A stretch of 64,000 nucleotides of DNA from Chrysoporthe austroafricana (lineage: Eukaryota; Ascomycota; Sordariomycetes; Diaporthales; Cryphonectriaceae), in assembly GCA_001051155.2 (NCBI GenBank), contig JYIP02000010.1, positions 1,178,001-1,242,000 on the forward strand, given 5' to 3'. Within the stretch, counting starts at the first letter, position 1. Each line of letters starts with the position of its first letter. This document shows, piece by piece, positions 10,690 through 24,358 of the stretch. A model generated the notes under the pieces. That model saw only the letters and a list, made by a program, of their open reading frames with translations, made no database searches and was not told where the DNA came from. The position numbers and the translations under genes were made by a program.

Positions 10690-13600
10690 ATAGCTATTCT
10701 TTCTTAATATTTCTAGAATGCTTGTTTTATATTAGCTAAGTTCTTGATTGGTTCTTAATTATTTTCGTTTAAGTAATATCTTTTTTATTTGATTAAGTAT
10801 TCTTTATAATTTATTAATTTTCGATATTTAAGGATTCGTTCTATTTCGTATTCTGGTTTATTACTTTTTGCTTATGCTATATCGTCTATTTTGGCGGTTC
10901 TGGGCATAAGTTCGAAAAGCGAAATATAGAAAATAGGATAGATTTTCATTCTATAAGGTAATGCAAGTTCGAAATTGATATTCAATATTTTTTTCAGGAT
11001 TCTGAATAATCCAAGTTTCTTATAATCTAACGAATAGGAAAATCTAGTTATTTTAATATATTCTTTTTATCGAACGAGATAAATTTTATTTCTTTCTTAT
11101 AGAATTAATCTCTTAATTTTCTTAGAATTAGCATATCGGGTTATTCTTTCTAATACAAATTTTAATTCTTCTTGCAATTCTTTTTATACTTTCTTAATTT
11201 TCCTAATTCGTTTTTTTACTGCTTCTATATTTGCCCTTAATAACTTATTATAATAGGCTATCAAATTATAATTATATAATATATAGAATAATAACTTTTT
11301 TATTATACTTATATTTGCGTTATTATATGCGAATTATATTAATAATAATAGGTTAACTTAATTATTTTATTCGTAATTTATATAATATCGTAAATATTGC
11401 TTAATAATTTGGTTTATCCGTTCTATTTATTTATTTATTTGTAAATGGAATGCTATAAACATTTTTTATTATATTCCGAATAATTTTATAAGTAAAGTCT
11501 AAAAGTTCGATACGAATTTCCTATTTCTATCGGAAATGATTTCTTTGGGTATGCTATAATTGGTTATAACCGTTTTTAAGAATATATATATAAGGTCTTT
11601 CGCTATACTGCTTTCCTTATAAAAGAAGAAATAAGCATACTTGCTTAATTTACAAACTATTATTAGGATGCTATTATATTGCATTTTAATTAAAAATTCT
11701 TATAAGAGAAATAACTTAATAATAAAATCCTAGCTAATAAATTGCTAAATTGCTTTTAAGATAAGAAGCGGTTGGAATAATCTATAGGGCTTATAGTATT
11801 TAATTTTATTTTTCTTGCAGCTATTGCATTTTTGCAAGATTTTCTCGATTTTTCGCTTAAAGCTTAAAGAGTTTTAATATCTCTTAATTCTTTTATATAT
11901 AGCTCTGATTCCTTAATAGCCGTATGCTAGTATATTATATATAATTCTAATATATTCGTCTTATTTTTCGGGTATTATATTTTTTAATTTTTCTTTATTA
12001 TTAACGATTTTGATAATTATATTGAATTCTCTAGCTTCGTTTATTAAGTTGCTATTTTTATCTTATCGGAATATATTTTAAAGCTTTAATAATTCCGTAT
12101 TTCAGTAATTTAATCTTTTGCTAAATGCATTTGCTTTACTATTTTCAGATCTTTTATAATAAGCAATCTTTAAATTAAATTATAAGAAGAATTCTGCTTA
12201 TCTGATTTATCGCTTATTCAGGATTTTAATTATTATAAATATTATTAGGTTTTTATAATCAGAATGCATTATAATCTAGTATTTTATTCCGATTAAGTAA
12301 TGCTGCTATTTTTCGAATGCTTTAATAATTGCTATTAATTCTTTATTTAATATATTATAATTAAGTTTTGGTCCGTTTAATTTTTTCGAAAAGTTGCTTA
12401 TTATTCTGAAATATCTTTAATTATTTCGTTAGCCTAGCTATTTGCCGAATGCATAATTTGATATATCGGTTTTAATTTCGAAAAGTTTCTCTGGGTCGGC
12501 TTTATAAAGAATTGGTTTCGATATAACTTTCTTTTTAATTTTTTCGAAAGCTTTTTATACTTTAAAGGTTTATTCGAATATCTTATCCTTTTTTATAAAG
12601 TCTGTAAAAAGGTATACGATTTTGCTATAATCTTATATAAACTATTAATAGAAATTAATATATTTTAGAAATACTTTAATATCTTTAATATATTCTAATA
12701 TAAGCTATTCTTTTATTGCTTGGACTTTATTTTTTTATATATTAATTCGCTCTAATTCGATAATATAACTTAAATAATTAACCTTTTATTAATAGAATTA
12801 ATATTTGCTTAATTCGATTAGGAATTTATTATTTTAAAGCGTTTGGAATACTTTCCGTATATCTTATTTGTATATTTCAAAATCTTTGGAATAAATAAAG
12901 ATATTATCAAAATAAACGATAATAATAATATCTAGAAACTTATAGAAAATATAATTAATTATTTCTTGGAAAAATATAAGTGCATTCGTAAATCCAAAAG
13001 GCATAATTATATATTCGAAATATTTATAGCATATTTTGAAAGCTATTTTCCAGATATCGTTTTCCTTAATTCGAATATAGTAATATTTTTCCTTAAGATC
13101 GAATATAATAAACTATTTTGCTCTTGCTAAGCAATCTTTTATCTTACTTGCTAGAAATAGCGAATAACGGTTTTTGATTATAATATCGTTAAGTTATTAG
13201 TAATCTATACAGAATTGTAATTTACTATTTTTCTTAAATATAAAGAGGATTGGGTATTTTGCGAATAATTGCGATTTCCGTATATAATTTCTTTTTAAGT
13301 TTTTATTAATATATTCTTTAAGAGCTTTGAACTTTACTTGGTCGAATTTATAAATAAGGTAAGATTATAGCCTTATCCTTTTTTTTAATGGAATTTTATA
13401 GTCGTAAAGGCCGTATTCTGGTAAGCCGGTATTAAATCTCTTTTGTTATAATTTCTTAAACTCGTAATACTTTCTTAATATATTCTTGAATTCTGATAAC
13501 GGTCTTTTTTCGTTTTTTGCGATTTAGAGGAATAAAAAGTACTATTAAGCGTATTTTTCTTTTCTGGCTTCCTTTTTTTTCCTATATATTCTGATTTCCG

Positions 13601-14300
13601 GAAGTTTTGAATATCTATTATTTATAAAGCCGAATTCCTTTCCGTAATCTTTTTATGCCCGTTATATTAAAAGCTAAATTTCCTTATAATTTTATAATTT
13701 ATATAATTTCGTAATGCTTTGCGCTAAGCTAATTTCTTATTATCCGCTAATTGTTTGGATTTTTAATCCGTCTTTAACTTATATTTATAAATTCGAAATA
13801 TTCGTAACTTTTCTTTATTTATCGGCAAGTATTTCTGCTTTAAAGGTATATCTAAGCTTATTTGAGCATATATTCCTAATATTATTTTCAGTAATTAAAT
13901 CTTTCTTTGCTGCATTAATTGCAATTCTTTTATTAAGTATAGCTTATTCTTATAAAATCTGGCCAATAGTCCAATCGATTCGAAAATTATATTCTTTAAG
14001 CTAAAATATTTCTAAAATTAATTCGTATTATGCTATATTTGTAATATTAAAAATAGTATTTGTTATAAAGCCTTAGATTAAGATAAGTAAATAATTAGTT
14101 TCTATATCGATTATTCCGAAATTATATGCAATTGCCTTTCTTTTTATAATATTGAATTTATAAAGATCTTTTTTTTATATTTAAGGAATTCGTTCCTTAT
14201 TAATAATTTCTAGCAAAATGAAATTTCTTTATACGCTATTATCTAATAGTATGCCGTAATATTGCCTATTAATATATGCGCTTAAAATAATATATTTTTC
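10690..14300 (-). pseudogene. Element B pol remnant
   Basis: Minus-strand relics: chromodomain (EYEIERILKYRKL near 10850), integrase core with KEIISDRNRKFVSNF at 11499-11684 that keeps the catalytic Asp lost in element A, RT around 12,880-13,130, and a protease LLD motif near 14,240. Stops interrupt all domains. Confidence 0.8.
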
Positions 14301-15449
14301 TTTATTTTTAGTAATAGCATATAAAGACCTTATAATTTTAATTGGCTGCTATCCCTTTATAAGCGATCTTTTCCTTTTGGGTTATTTTGTACTTATTTTG
14401 CTATTTATTTCGCTAATCTTCTTGCTTGGCTTTAAGCATATTGCTTTGCCTTTTCGGCTTTCTGCAATTAGTACTATTCTTTAGCTTTATTTTGCATATA
14501 AATAGAATATATTAATATATAGCATTATTCTTATATTATTCTTCTTTAAACGCATTTCTATAGATAATCGTTAAATAGTCCGATATAAGCATTGCTATAT
14601 TCGATATACAAGATTTTCTTATATTTCCTTTAGGATTTTATAATAAGTTAAATCAATTAGTCTTATTCCTTAATTGGAAACTAATTATATTTGATTTTCT
14701 TGCTAAAATATGCTTAGCAATTATAATATATATAATATATCTAAGCAAGTTTATAGTAATAAAAGTATAAGTAACTAATCTTTCTATTTTCTTAAGGCTT
14801 ATATCCGCTATTCTGAAACAAAATATTTTGAAAAAGTTCTTTTAAAATAAGTCCGTATATAAAGTATTCGACTTTTATATACTTGGATATTCAATTACGG
14901 TTCTTGGGATAATTCTATCTAGTATATTGAATAATTGGTTTTTCTATTCTTTCGATAAATTCTTTTTCGAATATTTGAGTCGGCAAGTTATTTGGTTATT
15001 TATCTTGCAATATCATTTTATCGAGCATAATGCTAAGTAGTAATATTTATTTGCTAAGTTTTCTTTTTATTGCCTTTTCCTATTATCGGTCGAAATATAT
15101 TTCTAAGGAGAATTTATTCAAATTTTCTTTCTTAATATCTATCGGGTTGCTTAAGCAATTCGAATTATTATCGTTTATAGCCGTATTATAAAATAGGATT
15201 TTTCTTCTTATAACGATTTGCCGTTATTTTTTAAGTTTATATAGGAATTATCCTAAATTTTCCTTATCCGAAAAGTATAATAAGTAATAATCTTGATAGC
15301 AAGCTACTTAACTTATATTATTATAATTAAAATCCGTTATTTATTCCGGTTAAATATTATTATCTAGCTAATTGGGTTCTTATCGCTAAGCAATATTAAC
15401 TTATCTTTCCGGGACTAGCTTCTATTTTCGCTTTTTTTTTTCTTAATAG

Positions 15450-16350
15450 CAATTGCGAGCTATATATCCCTTTTTGCTACAATTATAGCAAGTAACCCTT
15501 TTGCATTATTCGCATATAAAAGCATCTAGTTCTATAGGTCTAGCATAAATTGTATTTAAATGAGCCGTATTATTCCGATTGCTATATTAGAATTTGCGCT
15601 TCCTAGAATTGGATTAGTACCGAAAGGTATTATAATAGTTCTTTTATCGTTATCGTTTCCGTTCGTAAAGTCGATTATTAATACGAATAGCTTTATTAAT
15701 GAATTCGCTAAGTTTTTCAAGCCGGTTTTCCTTATATAATTCGTCTTTAATTTCTTCTTTAAGTCTCGCATAATAAGCATTTATAAAAAGTTCGTTTTCG
15801 TAATCTAAATAAGCAATAATTTGCTTAAATTTGGCCGTATAGTTTGCTGCTAATTCTGTTTGCCGAAATGCTTCTAATTGCTATATTGTAATGCGTCATT
15901 CGTTAAGGTTTCTGAAGGTTTTAGTAAGGGCTTTTTCGAAATTGGAATAATATTGGAAGATGCATTTGGTTTCTTTAGAGCGAAACGCGTTATTATTATT
16001 CAGATAGTTGTGAAAAGTGGGTTTCTATTATTGGAAAGCTATCCTTTCGAATCGGCTTCTTGCGAAATCGATCTTATTATAAATAATTCTGAACTGAATA
16101 CTATAATATTTGAAATAAGCCTTAAGTTAAATCAAGAAAGCTTAAAGGTTTCTGCAAGTATTTTTATAAAGTCCGAGCTTATTAAGCTTGAAAGCTTTGG
16201 CTTGCTGGAAGGCGTTAAAGCGGAAGATTTCGTTCTTGATTTCTTCAAATTGCTAATATAAGGCTATATTTTGTTCCTGGAATTATTCGTTAATAAGGAT
16301 AACCAGGTTTCTTTCTTAAAGAGCCTGATTGCTAAAAGAAGATAGAATCT
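15450..16350 (-). pseudogene. Element B gag remnant
   Basis: The minus strand carries the same gag text as element A, including the zinc-knuckle region near 15,460-15,500. Open frames on either strand here (for example 15878-16261 on +) are by-products of RIP base composition. Confidence 0.65.
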
Positions 16351-16421
16351 AAAGCGCTATCGTATTTCGGTATTGTCCAAAAGGTATATACTGAATCGTT
16401 CTTGAATAAGAGTTATCAAAA

Positions 16422-16833
16422 TATTATAAATATTGCAGCAATCTGAAAATATACCGTAATATTAAGGGTTTATACTAGTAAAAGCGGTATTAAGTATAAG
16501 CTTTGAATACCGAAAATATAGTTAACGAATATCGCAATATTCGTAAGTTTTAAGCGATTATCAATAATAAAATCCAATTAATATTTAAATTGATAATTAA
16601 AGAGCTATTTGCCGTATTTATTTAATGGGTAATAAGCGCGTCTTTATATAACCAGCTTTTCAATATGGATTTGCGGATCTGGAATAGATCTTTAAATTCT
16701 TTCTCTTTTATAACTCTAACCCTAGGATTATATAATCTTTTCCGTATCGTTCTTAATCCGGATTGCGCTAGGTTTCCGTACTTTATTATAGGGTTGTTTT
16801 ACTTATAACTTGCATATTGGACGGGTTATAATA
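16422..16833 (-). repeat. 5' LTR of element B (right end)
   Basis: It is 412 bp, starts TATTATAAATATTGCAGCAA and ends GGACGGGTTATAATA. It is followed by GATAC. Confidence 0.8.
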
Positions 16834-17030
16834 GATACCTTTTTAATCGTAAATCTAAATATTATTTAGACCCTATTATTTTTCTAAATAATAGCCGCTT
16901 AAGCTTATAAATATTGCAATTATTTTATTAAACGTATTTCAATATTTAAGCTATATTTAATACCGCTTTTGCTAGTATAAACCCTTTTAACTTTATAGTT
17001 TATCTTAAGATTATTATAGCATTTATAATA
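16834..17030 (+). repeat. 5' LTR of element C, second part
   Basis: It continues the LTR broken at 9486 and ends ATTATAGCATTTATAATA at 17030, aligned with the end of 23919-24358. Confidence 0.75.
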
Positions 17031-17089
17031 TTTTTACGATTCTTATTTAAAAACGGTTTAGTATATATCTTTTAAATAATATTAGAAAT

Positions 17090-18520
17090 ACGAATAGCGT
17101 TTTAAATTCCGTCCTTTTCTAGCAACCAAGCTTTTCAAAAAGAAGCCCCGACTATTTTTATTAATAAACAGCTTTAACAATAAAATATAACTCTATACTA
17201 ATAACTTGAAAAGGTTAAAAATAAAATCTTCCGCCTTAATGCTTTCTAATAGATTAAAGCTTTCAAGCTCGATAAGCTTAAGCTTTATAAAAGCATTCGA
17301 AAAAACTTTCAAGCTTTCTTAACGCAATTCAAGTATTATAAACGCTGTAGCAATCCTGAAATATACCGTAAAGTTAAAGGGTTTATATTAACAAAAGCAG
17401 TGCTAAGTATAAGCCTTGAATACCGAAATACGTTTACCGAATATTGCAATATTCATAAGTCTTAAACGACTATTAATAGTAAAGTTTAATCGATATTTAA
17501 ATTGACTACTGAAAAGCTGCTGCTATTTATCTAGCAAATATCTAATTCTTATATATTCAGCTCTTTAGCATAAAATTACCGGCTTATTAAGTAAGCTAAT
17601 AAGCCTAGCTTACCGGCTTACTTAATAATCCAATAATCTCTATTTTATTTAACCTTAACCCTTGCTTATATAAGCATCTTATTTGGTTCTGCAGTTAAGC
17701 CTGAAAATTCCGGTATTAAGTGGGCCGTTTTGGGTGGCTTTGGTACCGCATCCTGGTCCTGCATATTAGTTTATAATATCAAGGCTTATTTCAAGAATTA
17801 TAGTATTCAGTTTAAAACTACTTATAACAAGATTAATTTCGCGGGAAGCCGCTTTGAAAGGATTGCTTTTTAATAGTAAAAGCCAACTTTCCGCAATTAT
17901 TTAAATAATAATAAAAACTTTTGTTCCGAAAATATTAAGCGTATTTTCTAATGCTATGCTAATTTTGAATTAGCCTTTATAAAAACTTTTGGAAATCCAG
18001 ATAAATAATATATTGTAATATAGTAATTAGAGGCATTCCAATAGACCGGCTTAGCCGCAAATTATATAGCTAAATTCCGGCAAATTATTGCTTATTTTAA
18101 TTACGAAAATAAATTCTTTATAGATGCTTATTATACGGAATTTAAAGAAAAAGTTAAAGACGAGCTTTATAAGGAAAATTAACCTGAAAAATTTAACAAA
18201 TTTATTAATAAAGCAATTCGTATTAATAATGGATTTTATAAGCGGCGCTAATAATAATAGAAGAATTATAATAGCATTCCGAAATATTAATTTAATTTAA
18301 GAAAACGCAAATTCTAGCAAAAAAACCGGAATAATATAGCTTATTTAAGCATAATATATATTAGATTTATAGAATTAAATACCTTTATATATAAATAATG
18401 CAACGGAATTACTTGCTATAATTGCAATAAAAAAAGCTATATCGTATGCAATTATTATTAGGAAAAGAAGAAATAAAATTGGAAATTAATTTCGGAAAAA
18501 TAAGTTAATATTGCTTAGCG
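17090..18520 (+). pseudogene. Element C gag remnant, split by a solo LTR
   Basis: The text parallels element A gag from about 17,090 to 17,333 and again from 17,779. A zinc-knuckle relic CYNCNKKSYIVCNYY lies near 18,412-18,460. The frame is broken by the solo LTR and by many RIP-type stops. Confidence 0.72.
17334..17778 (-). repeat. Solo LTR inserted in element C gag
   Basis: A 445 bp LTR starts TATTATAAACGCTGTAGCAA and ends TTAGTTTATAATA, flanked by a perfect TCAAG duplication (17329-17333 and 17779-17783). Its reverse complement begins like the LTR of element A. No internal element sequence remains, so the element was lost by LTR-LTR recombination. The last 100 bases are noticeably less AT-rich than the surroundings, so this copy looks less heavily mutated. 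Confidence 0.85.
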
Positions 18521-19599
18521 ATAAAAACCCAATTAGCTAAATAATAATATCTTACTAGAATAAGTAGCGGACTTTGATTATAGCAGTATAAGCTAAATAG
18601 CCTGCTATTAAAATCGTTATTTATTATACTTTTCGGCGAAAGAAAGTTTAAGATAATTCTTATGCTAATTTAAAAAATAAAAGCAATTTGCTATAAGAAG
18701 AAAAGGGCTTTTTTACGATACGGCTATAAATAATAATAATTCAGATTATTTTAGCAATTCCTTAAATATTAAAGAAGCAGATTTGGGAAAATTTCCTTTA
18801 AATTATTACTTTAAACAATAATAGAAAGCAATAATAGAAAAAGAAATTAATACTTAATAAATTAAAGTATTTATACTAAATGCTATGCTTAAAGAAATAT
18901 TTTTTATAAAATAAGCAGCCCGATAATTTACTAAGCCTTATATTCGGGAAAGAATTAAATATAAAAGAAATAACCGCTTAATACGAAAATTAAAAACGAC
19001 TTAAGCAAAATAATTAAATATTCAAATATACGAAAATTAAATACTTTATTTATAGGCTTATATTATAAGAACTCTTTTAAAATATCTTATTCCAGAATAG
19101 TAAATGCAAACTTTAAGAAGATAGAAGGATTAATTACTTATATTCTCATTATTATAAACTTGCTTGGATATATTATATTTATTATAATTGCTAAATATAT
19201 TTTAATGAGAAAATTAAATACAATTAATTCCTAATTAAGGAATAAAATTAGTTAATTTAACTTATTATAGAATTTCGAAAAAGATATAGAAAAGTCTTGT
19301 ATATTAAGAATAATAATGCTTATATTAAATTACTTAATAATTATCCGTAAAAATGCATTTAAAGAAAAACGATATAGGAATAATGCTATATTGCAATATA
19401 CTTTATTTATATACAAGATAAGGCTAAAGAATAATATAAATTATAAAAAGCCGAAAAAGCAAAGCAGTACGGCTAAAGCTAAATAAAGAAGCTAATAAAG
19501 CAAGCAATAAAAAAAGCCCGGAATACTCTAAAAAAGAAGGATCGCTTATAGCAGAATAGCAGCCGATTAGAATTATAAAGTCTTTATACGCAATTATTA

Positions 19600-22500
19600 A
19601 AAAGAACGAAAAACATATTATACTGAATATATATATTAACGGGCAACGATATAGCGCACTTTTGGATAATAATATACAAGGAAATTTTATCTTATTAGAA
19701 ATCGTTAATAAAGAACGAATTCTTTGAATGCAAAAGAAAAATCCTTATAAGCTTAATATTATAAAAGGAAAAGCAATAGTATATAATTTTAATATAATTA
19801 ATACGAAAACTAATTATTTACTTATTTCGATTTAAAGCTTTATAATAGATATTACTTTCGATATTACAAATATAGTATAATATAAGTTGATCTTAAAGAT
19901 ATTTTGGCTTAAGAAATATAATTCTCGAATCGATTGAACTACTAGCTAGATTTTATAAGAATAAGCTATATTTACTGAAAAGGTTATAATTAACGGAAAA
20001 GAAAAAGTTTTAATTATTGAAAATAATATTAGGAATATGCGCTCAAATAAGCTCAAATATACTTTTAAGACAAAAGGATTTATTAAAATATAAAAAAAGG
20101 TTACGAATATTTCGAACTTATAAATACGGGTTAAGGATAAATTAAAAATTCAAGCAATTAGCAATTAATGGACGATTAATTTAGCGCAAAGCATTACGAA
20201 ATTATATAGACTATAAAATTATAAGGAAATACCGCTTTTAAAATGACAAATATAAAGAGATTACAAGAAGAAATTCGGGCTAATAAACGATAAATATCTT
20301 AAACTACCGGAAATCAAGCTTTACAAGCAATAATAGAAAGCAAGAAAAGCAAAATACGCTTAATAGTACTTTTTATTCTTTCAAATTTCAGAAAACGAGG
20401 AAAGACTATTACTTTAACTCAAAAATATATTAAAAGAATACTATAAGTTCAAAAAACTATAGCAAAAGAAATTCGATATTAGCTTATTAGAATATAGCCT
20501 TTATAATTATAAAGTCCTATTAAAAGAAAGTATTAAATTACAGAATTACTCTATTTATAAGCTCGATTAAATAAAACTCGAAACATTTAAAGAATATATT
20601 AATAAGAATTTAAAGAGAAACTATATATAAAAATTACAATTACTTGCAAAATATCCAATCCTATTTATATTTAAGAAAAATGGCAAATTGCAACTTTATA
20701 TAAATTACCGATAGCTTAATAATATTATAATTAAGAATCGCTACCTTTTACCCTTAATAGAAAAAATACAGGATTGTTTGATCGAAACAAATTGGTTTAT
20801 TATATTCAATTTCAAAAAAGGATATTACTATATCCAGATTAAGGAAAATAATATTTGGAAGACAGCTTTCAAAACTTATTACGAATACTTTAAATACGTA
20901 ATTTTATTCTTTAAACTTATTAATATGCCCGTATTTTTCCAGGAAATAATTAATAGCGTTTTCCGCAAATACTTAAATATTATTATTATTATTTATTTTG
21001 ATAATATTCTTATTTATTCGAAAGATTTCGAATTATATAAGCAATATATATAATAAGTATTTTAGATTTTGCAAAATAATAAATTCTTTATTAAACTAAT
21101 TAAATATTATTTTTATTAGCAAAAAATCAATTATTTCGGCTATATAATAAAGCTAAAAAGGATTAATATATAAAAAAACAAAATTCAAATAATAAAAGAA
21201 TAGCTTATACTGGAAAAGATTAAAAAAATTAAAATATTCTTTAAATATATTAATTTTTACCAATAATTCATTTGAAATTATAGCAGAATTATACGCTTTC
21301 TTACAAACCTTATAAAAAAGGATCGAAAATTCAAATAAAGTTAAGAAATATAAAAAGCATTCGACAAAATCAAAAAACGGGTTATATTAAAACCTATATT
21401 CTGCAAAGCAAACCCAAATAAGTTATTTGAAATCGAAACCAATATATCGGATTATGCATTCGGAAAGTAATTAGAATAACGAAACGACTAAAAATACTTC
21501 AGAATTATAAGCAATTTCTCGAAAAAGTTAAATAGCTTAGAACTTAACTATAGCATTCCAGATAAGAAATTGATAGCAATTATTAAAGCATTTGAAAAAT
21601 AGCAATACTATTTAATTAGAGCTAAATATTAAATTATAATATATTCCGATTATAAGAACTTAATAATATTTATAATAATAAAAATCTTGAATAGATAATA
21701 AATTAAATAAACAGAATTCTTTTTATAATTTGATTTAAAGATCGTTTATTGCAAGGGATTTGAAAATAGCAAAGCAAATATATTTAGCAAATAATTAAAT
21801 TATTAGGATTTAGAACTTAAAGAATTTCAGAATATCTTTTAGCAAAATAAAAATAGCAATTTTGTAAACGAAATTAAAGAGCTTAATACGATTATTAAAA
21901 TCTCAAATAATAAAAAGAAATTAGAAAATATAATCTTTGAAAAATAAGATAAATATATTAGAATTATATATAATGCATTAATATATAGCTATTAAGGAAT
22001 TAAAGTTATATACGAAAGAATTAAAAAATATTGGAATTTTTTAGGATTAAGAAAAAAGATTAAAAGAATTTTACGAAAATGCAATAGCTATAAGAAAAAT
22101 AAAATTAAATATTATAAGCTTTATAAATTGCTTTAATCGTTCCTTATTCCGGAAATAGTTTAGCAATTTATTAGCTAGGAATTTATTATTAAGCTACTTT
22201 TCTTACGAAAACCTTTAATTAAAATATAATACAATAGCATTTTAATAATAATTTGCAAGTTAAATAAATACGCTTACTTCTTTTATATAAAGAAAGCAAT
22301 ATAGTAAAAAACTTCGCATATATATTTTTCAGAACAATTATAATTAATTATAGCATATTTAAAGAAAGTATTCCGGATAAAAATAGAAAATTTATATTAA
22401 ATTTCTAAATTTTATTTATAAAATTATTCAGAATATAGCAAAAGATATTTATAACATTTCACTTATAAATAAATAAATAAATAAACCAAATAAACCAAAT

Positions 22501-23200
22501 TATTAAATAATATTTATAATATTATATAAATTATAAATAAGATAATTAAATTAACTTATTATTATTAATATAATTCGCATATAATAATATAAATATAAAT
22601 ATAATAAAGAAATTATTATTTTATACGCTTTATAGCTATAATCCGATAGCTTATTACGACGAATTATTAGGAATAAATGCAAAAATAGCAGAAAGACGAA
22701 TCCGGAAAATTAAGAAAATCTAAACGGAATTTCAGAAAGAATTGAAATTCGTATAAGAAAAAATAATAAAATATGCCAATTCCAAAGAGATTAAAAGACT
22801 AATCCTATAAGAAAAGAATAAAGTTTACTTTATTCGATAAAAAGAGCATATCAGAATAATAAAACCCTTTTATTTATTAGATTATAAGAAATTTAGCCTA
22901 TTCAAAATCTTAAGGAAAATCTCAAATATTAATTTCGAATTCGTATTATTCTATAAAATAAGAATCTATCCGGTATTCCATATTTCGTTTTTCGAATTAG
23001 CATTTAAAACAGCCAAAATAAACGAAATAATGCAAATCGAAACTAACGAACTAGAATACGAAATCGAATAAATCTTCAAATACCGAAAATTAGCCAAATA
23101 TAAAGAATACTTAATCAAATAGAAAGGATATTACTCGAGCGAAAATAGCTAGGAACTAATTAATAATCTGAAAAATGTATTATAAATATTCGAAAAATAT
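19600..23200 (+). pseudogene. Element C pol remnant
   Basis: Protease relic near 19,615-19,710 (YSALLDNNIQGNFILLEIVN). RT is in an open stretch at 20,778-21,053 with FNFKKGYYYIQIKENNIW and YFDNILIYS, where the second Asp of the catalytic pair is now Asn. Integrase is near 22,000-22,690 and the chromodomain near 23,040-23,190. Stops and G-to-A or C-to-T changes run throughout. Confidence 0.8.
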
Positions 23201-23259
23201 TGAAAGAAATAATTAACCCGCTAAATAAAAAGATAATCAGAAAAACTTAGCATAATTTC

Positions 23260-23918
23260 GTGCTTTATAAACAAATTAATAACAGACTAATTAATATCGG
23301 AACCAAATTGCGGCAAGGCAGTATCCAAGTCGAAACTCTCAAGAAAAAGACTTTCAGAAACTAAAGGTTCCGTAACGCAATATTCAGCCTTAGCCTTACG
23401 ACGCTCTTTCTTAGCCTTTTCCGCTTCTAACCTTTCCAGTTCCTTAATTATATCCAAGCCCCGATAGACTATACAAGCTATCTTCTCGGCTTATAAGCGA
23501 TGCTGTTTCCGCAGACGAAAGACTTTCGCATTAGCTAGCATTGCTTCTTTTTCGGCAGCATCTAATTCCATTTCAACTTAAGAATGCTATTTTACGATCT
23601 TCTGTATCTAGACCGGGATAAAACCCGCTATATTATAGTTGTTACGCTTATTACGGATGCATTCCGTATAGCGTAAAGAATCCTTTTCCGAAGCATAGCA
23701 AAAGAGATTGCGATCCGAATAAGAAAAGCATATAAGCATTTCGGAATAATAGGAAAAAACCGTAAGCCAAAAGGTATTGCTCTAGTCAGTCTTTTTGTGA
23801 AAACGTTTCTCGACCTTGCAGGATATCCTAATTAGGAAAGAAATATCGATAAGCAAGTATTGATAAAAGGCCTTACGGAAGAAATTGTCGGGGACGATAA
23901 TCGATAAGAAAGGGATAA
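23260..23918 (-). pseudogene. Element C antisense accessory ORF remnant
   Basis: The minus strand has few stops over about 600 bases. Visible pieces include a cysteine-containing stretch ECIRNKRNN, then a coiled-coil stretch LERLEAEKAKKERRKAKAE, then ESFDLDTALPQFGSDIN. The same order of motifs appears in the other copies. Confidence 0.65.
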
Positions 23919-24358
23919 TATTATAACCCAATGCGGGAACCGGAAATACGCAAAATACAAGGAAGCTAACGGAATAATCTATTAATAGCCTTATTAGAAA
24001 GAACTCGTAAGTATTATATAATTAAAGGATAGGGTTTGGACCGACAAAATCGTTATCGGTCCTAATAGTCCCGGTATAAACCGATATAATTAATATCGGT
24101 CTTATCGGTCCTATCCGAAAAGCTGGATATATAAGGACAAAACATTTACCAAATAGTTTATTATAGCTTTTCAGTTGTAAATCTAAGTACTATTTGAACC
24201 TTATTATTTTTCCAAGTAATAGCCGCTTAGGCTTATAAATATTGCAATTATCTTATTGAACGTATTTCGGTATTTAGGCTATATTTGGCACTGCTCTTGC
24301 TAGCATAAACCCCTTTAACTTTACAGTTTATCCTAGGATTACTGCAGCGTTTATAACA
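23919..24358 (+). repeat. 3' LTR of element C
   Basis: It is 440 bp, starts TATTATAACCCAATGCGGGA and ends CTGCAGCGTTTATAACA. It contains several CCGAT/ATCGG inverted repeats. It is followed by AGTAG. Confidence 0.82.

Larger units (their letters stand above)
9487..16833 (-). mobile_element. Element B: full-length RIP-degraded chromoviral Ty3/gypsy retrotransposon
   Basis: Inverted-orientation LTRs of 412 bp each (9487-9898 and 16422-16833) bracket a minus-strand gag-pol. Reading right to left: gag (about 16350-15450), protease relic (about 14250), RT (about 13100-12880), integrase (about 11700-11490) and chromodomain (about 10865-10690). Flanks are GATAA and GATAC, four of five bases identical. 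The element sits inside the 5' LTR of element C, so it is younger than C. Confidence 0.82.
9239..24358 (+). mobile_element. Element C: Ty3/gypsy retrotransposon, interrupted by element B and a solo LTR
   Basis: The 5' LTR begins at 9239 and is split by element B (9487-16833), resuming at 16834-17030. The 3' LTR is 23919-24358. After removing B and one copy of its duplication, the 5' LTR is 440 bp, equal to the 3' LTR. Flanking pentamers are AATAA (9234-9238) and AGTAG (24359-24363), which differ only by G-to-A and so fit one duplication changed by RIP. Gag, protease, RT, integrase and chromodomain relics follow in order on the + strand. Confidence 0.82.

Noticed and set aside
13714..14004. 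96-codon hydrophobic frame on the + strand suggesting a membrane protein
   Set aside because: It is antisense to element B pol. The hydrophobicity follows from TA-rich codons.
15878..16261. 127-codon open frame on the + strand
   Set aside because: It is antisense to element B gag. RIP creates stops on one strand and can leave the other open. It is not the antisense accessory ORF, which lies at the other end of the element.
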